DNA of 64,000 bases from Chlamydomonas reinhardtii (Eukaryota > Chlorophyta > Chlorophyceae > Chlamydomonadales > Chlamydomonadaceae): contig NC_057020.1 in assembly GCF_000002595.2 (NCBI RefSeq), positions 2,773,452-2,837,451 on the forward strand, read 5' to 3'. The notes under the pieces are model-generated. The model had not been told where the DNA came from, did no database searches, and saw only the letters and a program-made list of their open reading frames with translations. How positions within the stretch are numbered: position 1 is the first letter of the stretch; each line of letters begins with the position of its first letter. A program made the translations under genes and the position numbers. This document shows positions 9,929-21,970 of the stretch, piece by piece.

Positions 9929-12207
9929 TTAGTGATAGGTTCGTCCGCCCAGATGAGGGTGCGGCAACATGGGCTGTCCACCAGCGCCCTGCATCTGCTG
10001 CTGCATGAACGCCTGCATCTGCTGCCGCTGCTGCGCCTGCATATGCTCGAGCTGATCCTGCTGTTGTAGCTGCGGCTGTTGTTGCGCCAGCTGCTGTTGC
10101 TGCACCAGCTGCTGCTGCTGTTGCGCCAGCTGCGCGTCCTCTGCCGCAGGCGATGCGCCGTCCCCGAAGCCTGGCGGTGTGGTGGCGGCAGAACCGTGCG
10201 CCTGGATCGCTGGTGGGTAGCCGCCCGCTGAGTTCAGGGGGTATACAGCGGCCGGGTTGCTGTAGATGACATACCCGGCACCAGCCCCGGGGCTGCGCGG
10301 GCTGTGCAACGAGCCTGCCGGGGACAGGGTCACGCGGGGGCTCAGGAGTAGCTGCGGGCTGGCAACGGCGCGAACGCCGAGGGGGCTGTTGGCGGCTGAG
10401 GCGTACGGCGAAGCGCCCGCCGCCGCCAGCAGCCCCAGCTGGCTGCCGTAGCTGCTCGCAGCTGCGGCGTTGGCATATTTGAGCTGCTGCTGTTGCTGCG
10501 CCACGTTGGCCGCACTCGTGGTTCGAGCGTAAGCGTCCGGTGACAGGTCCAGCGGCCCGATGAACTGCAAGCAAAGGTTGGGTGCGTGGGGGGCAGTCAT
10601 GGTTTTGCACACGCCGCTCGCCACACCGATGAGGGGCCCACGGCCCCCCGCCCAGCCCTGCGAAACCGGTCCAGCCAGGTTCAGCCGGCGCCGTGAATGC
10701 GCTCCTCTGCACGACTTGGATGACCGGGACACCATCCCCATCCTGCCAGATCCTGCAGTCCTGCACCCATTCCGCCTTTCCCACAGCCGGTGCCGCTGTG
10801 CCTCAGCGGCCCGTTCACCCACCGACACTTGGTGCCTTTTTGGAAGTGGCGGCGATGCACACAAGCAGCAGAAGGGCAGTACGAACAGCGCTACTGCCAT
10901 AGCCACTCCGCCCCCAATCAGGCCAGCTAGAGGCCCGCTGTTGATGCACCAGTTGTAATACTGATTCGGGGCATCGGCGCCGGATGCGTCCTGCGCGTTA
11001 GTTGCACCAGGTAAGGCATATTAAACAAGGGAGATACGCACCAGGTAAGACATATCCAACAAGGGAGATAGGCACCAGGTAAGCACGTTCTATCACTGCC
11101 AGGGTAGCAAACTGACATCATACGGTATACACGCGGCCTCATACGATTCACACGCGCGTGGGGGCAAGCAACCCCATCTAAGCTAAGTTCGTGACCCACA
11201 GCCTACCTGGGGATAGAAGACGCTGAATTCAAACGCGGACACAATGCATCCGGTCTCCAATCCGTAGGCGTAGGTCAGGTTCCAAGCCACCATCGACAGG
11301 TTGGCCTTGCCTGTCTCCTTGAAGCGGTCCCGGCAGAACTTGCACCCGCCCAGAGCCACCCCGCTGATAGGCAGCCATATGCAACCCTGCGTGTGTGTGC
11401 GTGTGTGAGAGGGGGTGGGAATTCGGCATAAGCGCCCGGCGCCAAACGCTGCTGGCAGACGGATGTCTGGGCAGTGCACACCTGGATGAAGCATACAGCA
11501 AACAACACCTGTAAACCGGCAAAAGGACCACGGAGCAGGGTGAGAGAGAGTGCAGGTGCGGGTGCCCGTTGGTGCGCATGGGTGCCTGACGGTGGAAAGC
11601 GGCATTTGGGCTGTTTGGGCCATTTGTTGGCGGAGCTGAGACGGCCAGTGGGCGAAGCGGTCCCTTTCCAGCATTGTAGCATAATAGAGGAAGGCCGTGA
11701 ACGACTTACCCAACATGCGAAAGTCAGAGCAGTTTTGTGCCCAAAATACATCGTAGCACCTGTCGGCAATTGGAAGTTGTTGATTCACGTGCTTTTACCT
11801 AGCCAGCAGCAATGGCGGCAACGCTGTGCGCTCTGAGCTGTGCAATTTGTTGGTGTTCGGCGTGCGGACTACAGGGATAAGCAGTAATAAGTCGCTTGCT
11901 TGTGTGCATTGATTTGGGGACGCCAATACATCGGCACAGCTTAACGCTCGCTCACATTGCGATCGGTGTCGAAAAGCCACGAACGAGCGCTCGAAGACGG
12001 AGAAAGTGTGCCCTACACGCTCGACAACCAGCAAGCGCGCTCCGGCATCGGCGGCTGAAGCATACCTGCGCTATGTATACCGAGTGATGGCAGTGAGACA
12101 TACGAGTGTGACGGCAGGCGGCACGACTCGCGTGCACGCTGCGGCGAGCTGCCCAGTGCCCGCCACCGTCTCGCCAGGGCAGTCCAGGACTCGCGTATCG
12201 ACTTCAT
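9929..12207 (-). CDS. Unidentified multi-pass membrane protein with a glutamine-rich tail
   Basis: Proposed exons on the minus strand: 12207-12066, 11759-11710, 11508-11482, 11386-11207, 10990-10823 and 10564-9929; 400 residues, all phases match. One exon is only 27 nt (VLFAVCFIQ) and completes a hydrophobic segment that starts in the exon before it. Other likely membrane segments are SGVALGG and its surroundings, and GPLAGLIGGGVAMAVALFVL followed by PFCCLCA. Between these lies a loop with paired cysteines (CKFCRDRF) and WNLTYAYGLETGC. The last 212 residues are soluble and rich in Ser, Ala, Pro and Gln, with runs of five glutamines and a final QQQM-rich section ending GGRTYH. I recognise no family. 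The first exon (basic, RRWRALGSS) is the least sure, and an ATG in exon 2 (MYFGH) is an alternative start. Confidence 0.6.
11000..11090. repeat. 34-bp tandem repeat, about 2.5 units
   Basis: Unit begins CACCAGGTAAG and contains ACAAGGGAGATA. It lies in the intron 10991-11206 of the minus-strand membrane-protein gene. Each unit carries CAGGTAAG, a perfect splice-donor sequence, but on the strand opposite to the gene. Confidence 0.75.
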
Positions 12208-12467
12208 TAGGCGGCGGCGGCGCCACACATGCTGCGCGCCGACTCTTCACCACAAGTCCTCGAGCCTGACTTCAAAGCCACACCAGTACCAAACTCGCCC
12301 ACACGCTCGTGCTCGACTCGCGATGCCTCAGCAGCCATTTGGCCCCCGTCTGTGCGTCTTCCATGGACGCGTCCTCTAGCATCTACTGTATTCTGTATTC
12401 TCCACCTGCTATAGCCCCACAGTGATCACCTCGCCTCCGCCGCTGCCTCTTAAACCACCGCCCCTGC
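12208..12467. other. Short spacer between two minus-strand genes
   Basis: 260 bp hold the 3' UTR of the EF-hand/rhodanese gene and the promoter and 5' UTR of the membrane-protein gene. No minus-strand TGTAA is visible in it, so the upstream gene either uses a variant signal or its transcript runs into the next gene. Confidence 0.5.
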
Positions 12468-15400
12468 TCAGCGGAAATTGTTGGGGCGCGTGATGAAGGC
12501 CCGCTGCTGCTGGCTGCCTGGGTGCAGCGCCTGCACCTGCTTGCCATCGCCCAGCCGGCACACGCTGCCGCCCTGCAGGAATGACAAACAGCGTACACAG
12601 CGCCAAACCGGTGGACAAGAGTGTGTTAAGCGGCGCAACACCGACAACAGGAATAGGCAAAGGCGCAGGCTAAAGCACGCAGCGATGCTTCGCCAAGTGT
12701 ACGTCTCCGTTTGGCAATTGCGTAGGCCGAGTCGCAACAACACGAGCTGCATCATGTCATTACCCCCCTGCCACACACACACACATGCTACACGCCACGC
12801 GCACCTGGTTGTAGTAGTTGATGATGCCGCCGCACACGTTGTACACGGTGATGCGCAGCGCGTCGCTCAGTAGCAGCGCCGCCACGCCGCCCAGCTCGCC
12901 GGTGGAGCAGTAGCAGGCCACCACGGGCGGCGCGGCGGTGGGCAGCGCGGTGGCTGCGGCAGGCAAGGACGCAAGGAGTTCAGGCGTGAAGGCGGGGGCG
13001 GCAGCAAATATGCCGTCAGTTCCAGCGCACAGTCAAGCAAGGTGAGTGACCCAGTAGTACGGTACACGAAATGTTGACTTCTCCGGAGCGAAGTATGAGC
13101 GTCGGAGAAGGCAGGTTCTCACGACGATTAAGTGGTATGGCACGGAGTGCCGTACGAGGCGCTATTGCGCCTCTAAGTAGCGCAGCTGCTGCTGGTAGCA
13201 GCATCTGCCGTTTGTCTCTTTCTATCTTACAGTACTGTTCTGCCGTGTTTTTGCTTTTATGGCTGAAGTGCCTACTTGTGGGGCTTGCTGTTTGCTTTGT
13301 TGCTTGTAACGTTGAGGAGTGAGAAGCCGCTGAAATACGCACGCGGCACGACCAAACAGTGCGGCAAGGCGTAACCGTATTGTTGTTCCCGACAAACAAT
13401 ATATATAGCTCCGCACCTGTGGCGGTGGCCAGCGCCTCGCGCACCACGGCCGCCGCCGCCGGCGCGCCGCCCGTGAGCACGTAGCCCCAGGTGGCGGCGG
13501 GCGCCGGCGTGAGCGTCACGTGTGTGGCTCCGGGCATGACGGACACGAGGCGCTCCTCGTCAGGCCGCACGTCCAGCAGCACCAGCGGCTGCCGCCCCGC
13601 CAGCTTGTCCATAATGGTGGAGGTGGGCAGCTGGGGGGGGGGGGGCGGGGGGTTGCGAGGTCAGAGCAGTGGCAGGTGCGATGAAAAGAAGAAATGGAAG
13701 GGAAAGGCACGTCTGGTTAAGCAACACAGCGACCGTGTAAAGGTGTTGCGGGAGTGAGAGCAGGCTCGAAGCTCCCAGCCCCCGCAAACCCGGCGAGGTC
13801 CTGGCATGCCCCTGGCACGCGCCTGGCAAACCCCTGCGAGGTCACCCTGCATCCTGCTCACGCGCACACGCTCCCTCCCACGTGCTCTCTGGCACACACA
13901 CACGCACCTGCGCCGCGGCGATGTGTGTGCGCAGCCCCCGCACGAAGTCCGCCAGCTGCGCCGGCTCCACCTCGTGTGCGGGGTCGGCGTCCGAGCGCAT
14001 GTGCAGCATGCGCTGAACCATGTCGTCCAGCTCGGCGTCGGCGTCTATGTGCGCCAGCAGGCTGGACATGGCCTCAACAAACTCCTCAGCCGACACCTGC
14101 GGGGCCGTGGCGCGAAAGTTGGGCTCGTGGCGGTGAGGGAGAAAGACACTGCCACTGCCGTACATTGCTGCCCCCTGCTACCCCCTGCCGCCGGCCTGTC
14201 TCCCGCCCGCCTGTCTCCCGCCTGTCGCCTGCCCGCCCGCCACCCCCTGCCGCCGCACCTGCTCCGAGCCGTCCTTGTCCAGGAACTCCAGTGTGGCGGC
14301 GATGGTCTCCTCGTTGGTGTCCGGGTCCATGCGCTGGGCCAGGACCTGTGGCGGGAGGGGGCGGGCGGGAGGGGGGCAGAGGGGGGGGGCGAGCCAGACG
14401 TCAGGGAGGGGGTGCAGGGCAGGTGTGCTGGCATCGGCCCTTGCCTCGACTTCATGGGCAGCCTGGCTCCCGCAGGCCTGCCTCGTCCTCCCGCAACTCA
14501 AGTGCGCTGCCCGGCGCCCGCCTGTCCCCACCGCCCCGCCGCGCCCGCCGCCCTCTCCGCTGTGCCCTTCCTCCCCCCCCCGCGGGGCTTGCTCTGGGTC
14601 TTGATTTCTTTGGAGTAAACTACCCGCTCCTCGCATCAGTCCCGCACCTTGAGCTCGTTGAGGTTGAGCTGGTTGGAGTGGTCCAGGTCCAGGCTGCGGA
14701 ACAGGTAGCGGAACTTGTCGGGGCGGGAGCGGCAGTAGCGCCAGTCGCGCTGCGCCACCACCACCCGGGCCGCCTCGTCAAACTCCTCCTCGCTCAGCAT
14801 GGAGGTCTGGGGCGGGTGCGGGCGGGCGGGTTGTGTTGGGCGGGTGCGGATGGGTTGTGTGGGGCGGGTGCGGGCGGGCGGGTTGTGCGGGGCGGGTGCA
14901 GGTGGGTTGTGTGGAGCGGGTGCGGGCGGGTTGTGTGGGGCGGATGCGGGCAGGCCGGACGTGTACCGGTATTCAAGCATGAGCACGTAAGCCTCAGTTC
15001 CCGGCCACATAGGATGCGGCCGGGATGACGGCGCCGGCCGGAATGGCCTTCCGTCTCACCGCCCCCAACAACGCAGCCTGCGGCCCCTCTCCCTCTCCCT
15101 CTCCCTCTCCCTCCCCCTCTCCCTCCCCATTTCCCTCCCCCTCGCCCAGCCCCGCGCGCCTCCTCACCATCTGTGTGATGGCCTGCTCGAACTCGTCCTT
15201 GTCGATGGTGCTGTCCACGGGGTTGATGCCCATGGTCGCCAGCACGGGGTCGATGATGCTGTGCGCGTCCGTGACGCCCGCGGCGCCGTCCGCGAAGATG
15301 AGCTGCACCGTGTGCACCAGGTGGTCGGCCAGGATGTAGCTGAGGGACACACAGGGACCACAGGGCGCAGGGCGCAGGGCGCAGGGAGGGAGGGAGAGGA

Positions 15401-18400
15401 GAGGAGGGAGGGAGGGAGAGGAGGGGAGGGGAGGGAAGGAGGGCGGGAGGGGAGGGAGGGAGGGAGGGAGGGAGGGAGGGAGGGGAGGGAGTTGGGAAGG
15501 AGGTGAGAGAGGTTTGAGGGGGTGAGACAGGGCGTGGTGTTCAGAGAAGGCTCGAGATGGAGGTGGCGCGGTGGGACGGGGCGCAGGTAGGGAGGGGCCG
15601 AGGCAGTGTATAGCTTATGGAAACCCCGAGGATACGGCAGTCCCCGGCTGTCCAATGCTCCTCCCGCTTGCCCTCTTGCCTCGCTCACCCAGCGTTCCCG
15701 GCGTCGATTTGGCTGAAGACGTAGGCGATCTTCTCGGCCCGATTCATAGACTGTTGAGATGGGCCATGTGAGCGATAACGAGGCGGGTGTTAGGAAGGGG
15801 CCGGGCAGCAAGGCCCGAGCCACCACCGTGCAATATCCGACTCGGCGCCACACAACCCATACCACCACAGCGACTCACCACCATGCAACACACAGTTGGA
15901 GTCTGCACAATGCCACCCATGACGCACGCCATTCTGCGCTCACCTTACATCCATCCCTAACCCACCAGTGACCACCCTCCGATTCCACCGCACGCCCGAA
16001 ACCACGCCCGACCCACCCCACCCCACCCCACCTCTTCGCTAGATTAGCTTGGTTTGGTTTAGTTTGGGCTGGTATCTACACCCCACCCCACCCGACCCCA
16101 CCCCACCCCACCCCACCCCACCCCACCCCAGCCCAGCCCACCCCGCCCCACCCCAGCCCCCACCCCAGCCCCTACGCCACCCCAGCCCGCACCCCACCGC
16201 CTACCTCCAGGCTGATGTGCTGCGCCAGCCCGAACGCGTCCAGTCCATCCAGGCCGCCGCCCTCCGGCACCGACCCGGGCGGCGGCGCGGTGGCGGCGCG
16301 CACCAGCCACTCGCTCAGCCAGCGCAGCGGCGAGAAGGGCCGCCAGCCGCGCGGCATGTGCGCACCGCCGTCCCACGGCACACCCGTCGCGAGCTGCGGT
16401 GGCGGCAGCAGCGGCAGCAGCAGTACCGACATCGCACTTTTCAGGCTGTTGTGGTTACACATTTGGTAAACAAGCAAGCATGCCAGCAGGCGCAATGACG
16501 CGGCATACACACACACACACACACTCTGACACTCACGTCCAGCTTGTTCTTCTCCACTTCCTTCAGCAGCGCCAACAGCCCCTCGCGCAGTGTGGGCACC
16601 ACCTCGCCCGCCAGCCAGGCCCGACACGCTGGTGGGGCAGCAGCAGCGGGACGGAAGCGGCGGGGGGAGGGGGGCAGCATCAGTAAAAACATCACAACAA
16701 GAAACAGTGACCCCGTCAACTTAGGACAACCAAGGCCCCGAGGCTCAAAGCCACGCGCAGCTCACCATCCCAACCAGCGCCACGGCCAAGTTGCACGCCC
16801 CCAGCCCACGCCCCCCACGGTCCCGCCACGACCTCCTCTACACCCCCACACACCACCCACAGTGCGGGTGCGTGTAGTCGCCCTCGTACAGCGCCTCAAA
16901 GCCCTTCTCCTGCAGCCGCGACAGCAGGCCCTGCGCATGGGGCGGCAGGCGCCGGAGTGGCGCACCGCCCGGTTAGTTCTTACCGTGCACCACATACACC
17001 ATGCAGAAGTGCACCTTGAAATAACAGCGGTGGCCAGCAGCGAGTGGCCGACGCCCTGCGCTCTTCCTCGCCCACCCTCTGCCTGTCATCCCGTGCAGCC
17101 GCCCCATGCCATTGGGCTGCCCCCCTCTCGCCTCCCTCGTCCTGCCCCTCCCTTCGTCTCCCCCCCCAAAAAAGGTCGTCAAAGCATAGGCAACGCTCTC
17201 CTCCTCACTCTTTTGCATTGGGTTCGGTTCAGTATGGGCTGATACTACAACCCCCCCCCGAGCCCAGCCCCCGCCTCACCTGAAACTCGGCATCGTCCAT
17301 GTCCTGGCCCAGGAACTCAAACACACCCAGGAACTCGTCTGCTGACACGCGGCCGTCCTCGTTGGTGTCAAACATACGCAACGTGCCGTGGGCGCGCTCC
17401 AGAGACTCCTGCGGTGTGGCGCAGAGGCGGGGAGTAAGGGGCGTGTGTGCGTGTGCGTATGCGAATGCGCGTGTGTTGTGAGGATGCCTGTGAGGGCCAC
17501 TGGAGCTCGCGAGCCGGCAGGCACAGCCCATCGCGCCCCGCCCTGCTTCGCCCAGCCCCGCGCTCACCGCCGGCGCCACCTGCCCCACGAGCGTTTTGAG
17601 TTCGTGCATCTCGATGTACCTGCAGCAGCAACAGCAGGAACGTCAGGGCCGTCCTAGCACCGCCTTGCCCTGCCCTAACCTATCCCGACCTGCCGATATC
17701 AGCCCCGTTTCCGTGTCCTGCTGAGGCCGTCGTACGGCCCTCCCTCCCTCCCTCCCTCCCGCCCCTCCCAGTCCCTCCCCTCCCAGTCCCGCCCCTACCC
17801 CGAGTTGTCTTTGTCCAGGGCCTGGAACACGCGCTTGAGCAGCGCCTCACGACTTAATGCCGCGCCCACGCCCGCCGACGCCGCCTGCGCCCGCATGTCC
17901 TCCAGCAGCAGCTCGAACTCGCGGTCGCTCATGTCCGTGCCCACGAAGTCAAACACCTGAAACAGCCGGTTGACGTGTGTTAGGAAAGCACCAAGGGAAA
18001 GGGTCAGAGGGGCAGGTTGCGGAAGCATGGCCCCGGTTACCAGTGGCGCCACGGCATGCGCACTGCCCCAATTCACTGGCTCCATGTTGTGCGGCAGGCA
18101 TTGCGGCCGTGCTGTGCCATACTAGCCGCGTCCTTTGAGGCGGGCACCGTGGCTTAGCCGCCTCCTCTGCCCCAATCCCACCACAGCCGTCACCAGCACA
18201 CCAGCGCCCCGTGTCGTGTCGCACCTGCATGAACTCCTCCTCCGACACCTGGCGGTCCCCATCCAGGTCCAGCCACGTGAGCGTGTCATTGGCCTCCAGC
18301 AGCTTGCCCTGCAGCACGTGCATGACACACGTTGTTGACGCACGTGTCGTGCCCCAGGTCGTCACAAGCCAGGGTAGCCGCAGCAGTCCCCATGGTGCCC

Positions 18401-18862
18401 TGGGCCCCGGGGCCATCCCCTGGGGCTATGCGATTATGCCCAGGCACCTCCGTGGGGAGGCAGGCAAGCTGCGACACACAGTAATGCGGCGCGTGTGTCT
18501 AGCCCTACGTGTCGTGGAAGAGCAGTACCTGAGCTGTCGGGTCGGTGGCCAGAGCCTTAAGCTCCTTCAGCTCAATTTGCCTGCACGCAACCGCAAACGG
18601 ACCGCGCTCAGTGCCCCCACCCCAACTCCACGTCCTGCCCGCGGAAGTAGCAGGATTCCCCTGCACAGGGAGCTCCACCCTCAGTTGCTGCCCCCAGTCC
18701 ACGTTGATGCATGCTGGAGTGGCCTCCCACTCCGACTCCAGGCCGGAGACGCGTGTCGGCATGCGCGCCATCGCCTAGCTCAGACTCAGCTCGCCGCACT
18801 CACCCATTGCCGTTAACATCTATGAGTCGGAATATATCCCGCAACGCTTCCTGGCGGTCCAT
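12468..18862 (-). CDS. Multi-EF-hand protein with a C-terminal rhodanese-like domain
   Basis: Seventeen exons on the minus strand: 18862-18804, 18580-18529, 18308-18225, 17956-17799, 17619-17568, 17408-17280, 16930-16861, 16628-16537, 16393-16205, 15750-15689, 15339-15168, 14806-14648, 14345-14259, 14096-13908, 13630-13417, 12953-12805 and 12572-12468; 673 residues, all phases match. EF-hand loops are read at DVNGNGQIELKE, DLDGDRQVSEEE, DKDNSGYIEMHE, DTNEDGRVSADE, DLDHSNQLNLNE and DKDGSEQVSAEE, plus degenerate ones (DAGNAGYILADH). Residues about 522-650 form a rhodanese-like domain: PLVLLDVRPDEE, GATHV, then VVACYCSTGELGG and VYNVCGGIINY. The catalytic cysteine of the loop is kept, but the usual loop arginine is replaced. 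Rhodaneses move sulfur from thiosulfate or persulfides; calcium control of such a domain is inferred from the architecture alone. No signal peptide or membrane segment is seen. Confidence 0.85.
13075..13215. other. Hairpin-rich stretch inside a long intron
   Basis: Several short perfect inverted repeats lie close together, for example GAGGCGC TATT GCGCCTC and GGCACGGAGTGCC, in the 463-bp intron 12954-13416 of the EF-hand/rhodanese gene. I do not recognise a known RNA family. Confidence 0.35.
14813..14962. repeat. G/T-rich minisatellite, unit about 26-28 bp
   Basis: Imperfect tandem copies built on GGGCGGGTGCGGGCGGG and GGTTGTGTGG in the intron between exons 11 and 12 of the EF-hand/rhodanese gene. 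Confidence 0.75.
15360..15500. repeat. GGGA-rich simple repeat
   Basis: (GGGA)n and GGGAGGAGA-type tract in an intron of the EF-hand/rhodanese gene. A CTCCCT tract lies at about 15080-15150. Confidence 0.85.
16062..16090 (-). repeat. Intron box A (5'-side orientation)
   Basis: On the sense strand of the minus-strand gene it reads GTAGATACCAGCCCAAACTA, about 115 nt after the donor at 16204. It is followed on the plus strand by a CCCCA tract (16081-16150). Confidence 0.5.
17226..17260 (-). repeat. Intron box A (5'-side orientation)
   Basis: On the sense strand of the minus-strand gene it reads GGTTGTAGTATCAGCCCATA, starting about 20 nt after the donor at 17279. It is a diverged copy of the box at 33213. 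Confidence 0.45.
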
Positions 18863-19317
18863 TTCTGCAGTTTTGGCACTGCTTCCACGGTCTGCGCCTT
18901 AGAACGCGACTGAGAGTATGCCACGCATTATTCTAGACATGATTCTACATGCATTTTAATCTAAATGCGGTGGTTAAGTACTCGTGAAACTGCGTCTTAC
19001 AGAGCGTCGCGTGTTGCGACTTTGCACTTGCAGCTTTCTGAATTGCTAGCGGGTCAACGTTAACGGCGTGGTTGATATGCTTCTACTGCACGAACGATGT
19101 TCGGAAACTGAAAAATACAAAACAGAGCTGAGGTTCCAAACTGCGATGAGCCAGGTTTCCGCATGCAGGGGCTGAAAACTCGCTTGATAGATCCATGCGA
19201 TCATTGTTGTGTTACTCTGCGCTCGTTGAGGCACCAAATGCGGCGATAGGCGCGCTTGAGCTTGTGCTCCGGGCCCGCTCTCGTTTTCCTGGCACTGAGC
19301 AGCGAGGTGTTTGAAGA
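18863..19317. promoter_or_regulatory. Divergent promoter region between EF-hand/rhodanese and phosphatase genes
   Basis: 455 bp between two outward-pointing start codons. The middle is AT-richer than the flanks. It must hold both promoters and 5' UTRs. No specific element is recognisable. Confidence 0.6.
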
Positions 19318-21970
19318 ATGGGCTTGTTCGACTATCTGTTCTCTAAGGCAGACGCCAAATGCGATATCTGCGTCAAGTCGTTCGCGCAGGTGGGCTGTCC
19401 GGGGGTTTCACACGACGGGGCTGAGCCCGGCTACAAGTGGTCCACGTGAAGGTCCTGCGACCCCTTCCCGCACGCAATCAGGCTACCTACAGCCTATGCA
19501 ATCCTGCCATCCACTGTATTCGATCATCGCCCGCCGCAGATGTGGGCGTCGTACCGGGGGCAGAAAGGGCACGATCCGGCGCTGGGCGATGAGGCGTACC
19601 GCCCTCGCACGGAGCCACTGCCCACCACGGTGCCCGGCCACCCCCCCCGCTTGGTGGCCATCGGCGATATACACGGCGACTACCACAAGGCCGTACGGGC
19701 GCTGCGGCTGGCGGGGCTAATGGACGAGCACGGGCGCTGGGCGGGCGGCAGCACCGTGGCCGTGCAGGTGAGGCAGGCCGCGTGCGGGTCACGTGCCTTA
19801 GGTGACCCTCCACGATCACAGTATGCACACGCTGTGGGTCAGGGACAGACGACGGCGTATCGGGCACAGGCCTAGCTTGGGTAGTCGCATTCTTCCAGAT
19901 TACTTCACCTGCAACAGTTGCTGGCACGTACCGGTACGCGCTTCAGGTGGGTGACATCCTGGACCGCGGCGACCACGAGATTCGCATCCTCATCCTGTTG
20001 GAGCGACTGGCGGCCGAGGCGGCGGCGGCCGGCGGGCGGCTGTACCTGCTCAACGGCAACCACGAGACCATGAACGTCATGGGCGACCACCGATACGCCA
20101 CGCCAGGTGAGGCAGGGCCGACAGGCAGGACTGCGCGTGTCTCCACGGCACGCATCCGCGTAGGTGGACGCCAAACATGGGTTTCGAGAGGCCGGCTTAC
20201 ACTAAACGAACATAGGTGTCTCCATGCATAGTCATGATTCGCACCTGGAGCCCTGGTGTGCAACAGCAAGGGTGCCCCCCAACAACCCCTGCTGCTGCAG
20301 GCGCCAACCTGGAGTTCCTGGGCTTCAGCACGTGGCGCGACTTCTGTGCGCTCATGAAGCGCCGCAGCGGCTGCAACGGCGCCGGAGCGCCAGACCCCTT
20401 GCAGGTACCGCTTTACGCTCATTCCATGGCGTGCAGCGCATTCCAAACCAGCGCCATTGAGATGCTGCGACAGGCTTTCCTTCGCCTGCCAACTCTTGTG
20501 TGCCTTGGCCCTGACTTGTCCGGTCACAGGAGCGGCGCGACGCGGCGGCCCGCGCCTCCAGCTCGCCGCACACCGCGTCCATGGCCCGCCTGGCGCCTTA
20601 CAACTGGCTGCGCAGCCGCGCGCTCATGCCGGGCAGCGAGCTGGCGCGGCGCTTCTTCGCGGCGCGGCCCACGGTGCTGCAGCTGGGCGGCAACGTGTTC
20701 GTGCACGGCGGCGTGCTGCCGGCGCACGTGGAGTACGGGTTGGAGAAGATCAACAGGTGCGGGCGGGGAGCGGGGGGGGGACAGCTCATTACTAGCTGAA
20801 TCCATGCAGCCCACAGATCGCGAGGGAGGTGTGGCCTTAGCCTTTGCCTTGGACGCTCTGCGCCCTGCCGGGATGGGAGGGCGGGGAGGGGGTGGGGACG
20901 AGGCGGGAGCGGGAGGGGAACGGGCCGGTGGTAAACGGGGAGGCAGGCAGTGTCGCGTGCATGGGTGTGCAGGGTGCGTGCTTGGGGTCGTAAGATGCGG
21001 AGCAGGACCCTGGGCAGGCGCCTGAGCTGAGCAGCACTCGCCACAATGCTGACCTGTGGGGTGTGTTGACGTGTTCCCCTGCGCCCACCTGCGCCGCAGC
21101 GAGACGCAGTCCTGGATGTTGGCGCCGGACGGGCCCACGCAGGCGCCGTCCTTCCTGCGCGGCGGCTCGGCCATCGTGTGGGCGCGAGCCTTCTCCGCGT
21201 CAGACGAGCGGCGATGCGACTGCGACACCCTCAAGAGCGTGCTTGAGGTGCGTGCCTGGCGCGCTGCCCTGCACCCTGCTGCACTCCTGACTGCGAAGTC
21301 CTCCTAGACTCTTAGCGCCGACACGCCGCACCTTGATGCTGCCCCCAACCTGCCAGCTGCTGAGCTAAACCTATCGCACATGTGTTTGCGCAGTCGGTTG
21401 GCGCGCAACGCATGGTGGTGGGGCACACCATCCAGACGCGCGGCATCAACAGCGCCTGCGAGTCGCGCGTAGTGCGGGTGGACGTGGGCATGTCGCACGG
21501 CTGCGGCGACGGGCCGGTGGAGGTGCTGGAGGTTCTCAAGGACGGACAGGTGGGCGCGCGCTGTGGTGGTTGTGGGTGCGGGTGTGGTGGGAAGTAGCCG
21601 TCCATGAGAGACGGGATGAGTGGTCCACAGGTTTGGAGTGCCAATCCGTCGGTTGCATGAATTGGGGGTTGGGTCCTAGGCAAGCTGCGGATGAATGGTG
21701 TACGCACCCATCAAAGGGACCCGGGCCGCCACGGCCGCCAGGGCCGCGCCGGGAGGGCGAAGGTCACAGCATCGCGGTCGAGGCATCGACTCATCGAGTC
21801 GCTCACACGAGTGCTGACTGCGCGCACACGTTACGGTACTGCAGGTGTTGCGGTTGCGGGAGCACACGCCACCCGTGGAGGTGGGCCCGGCTGCGCCGCG
21901 CCACCCGCCACACCAGACGGCGCAGCAGCACGCAGCAGGAGGCCGCGCGCCTGTTCCCTCGGCGGCGTAA
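19318..21970 (+). CDS. Shewanella-like PPP-family protein phosphatase (SLP type)
   Basis: Eight exons: 19318-19389, 19540-19767, 19947-20106, 20301-20404, 20530-20756, 21100-21247, 21394-21549 and 21845-21970; 406 residues, phases match. Metal-binding motifs of the calcineurin-like fold are intact: GDIHGD (residues 66-71), GDILDRG (102-108), GNHE (137-140), a later HGGV and VGHT. The DILDRG form (where PP1/PP2A have DYVDRG) together with NGNHETMNVMGDHRYA marks the bacterial-like SLP subfamily found in plants, algae and protists. The N-terminus MGLFDYLFSK with CDIC is short and does not look like a clear chloroplast transit peptide, so plastid location (known for plant SLP1) is not supported here. 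Expected reaction: metal-dependent Ser/Thr or Tyr phosphate removal. The tail is Pro/His/Gln-rich. Confidence 0.87.
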
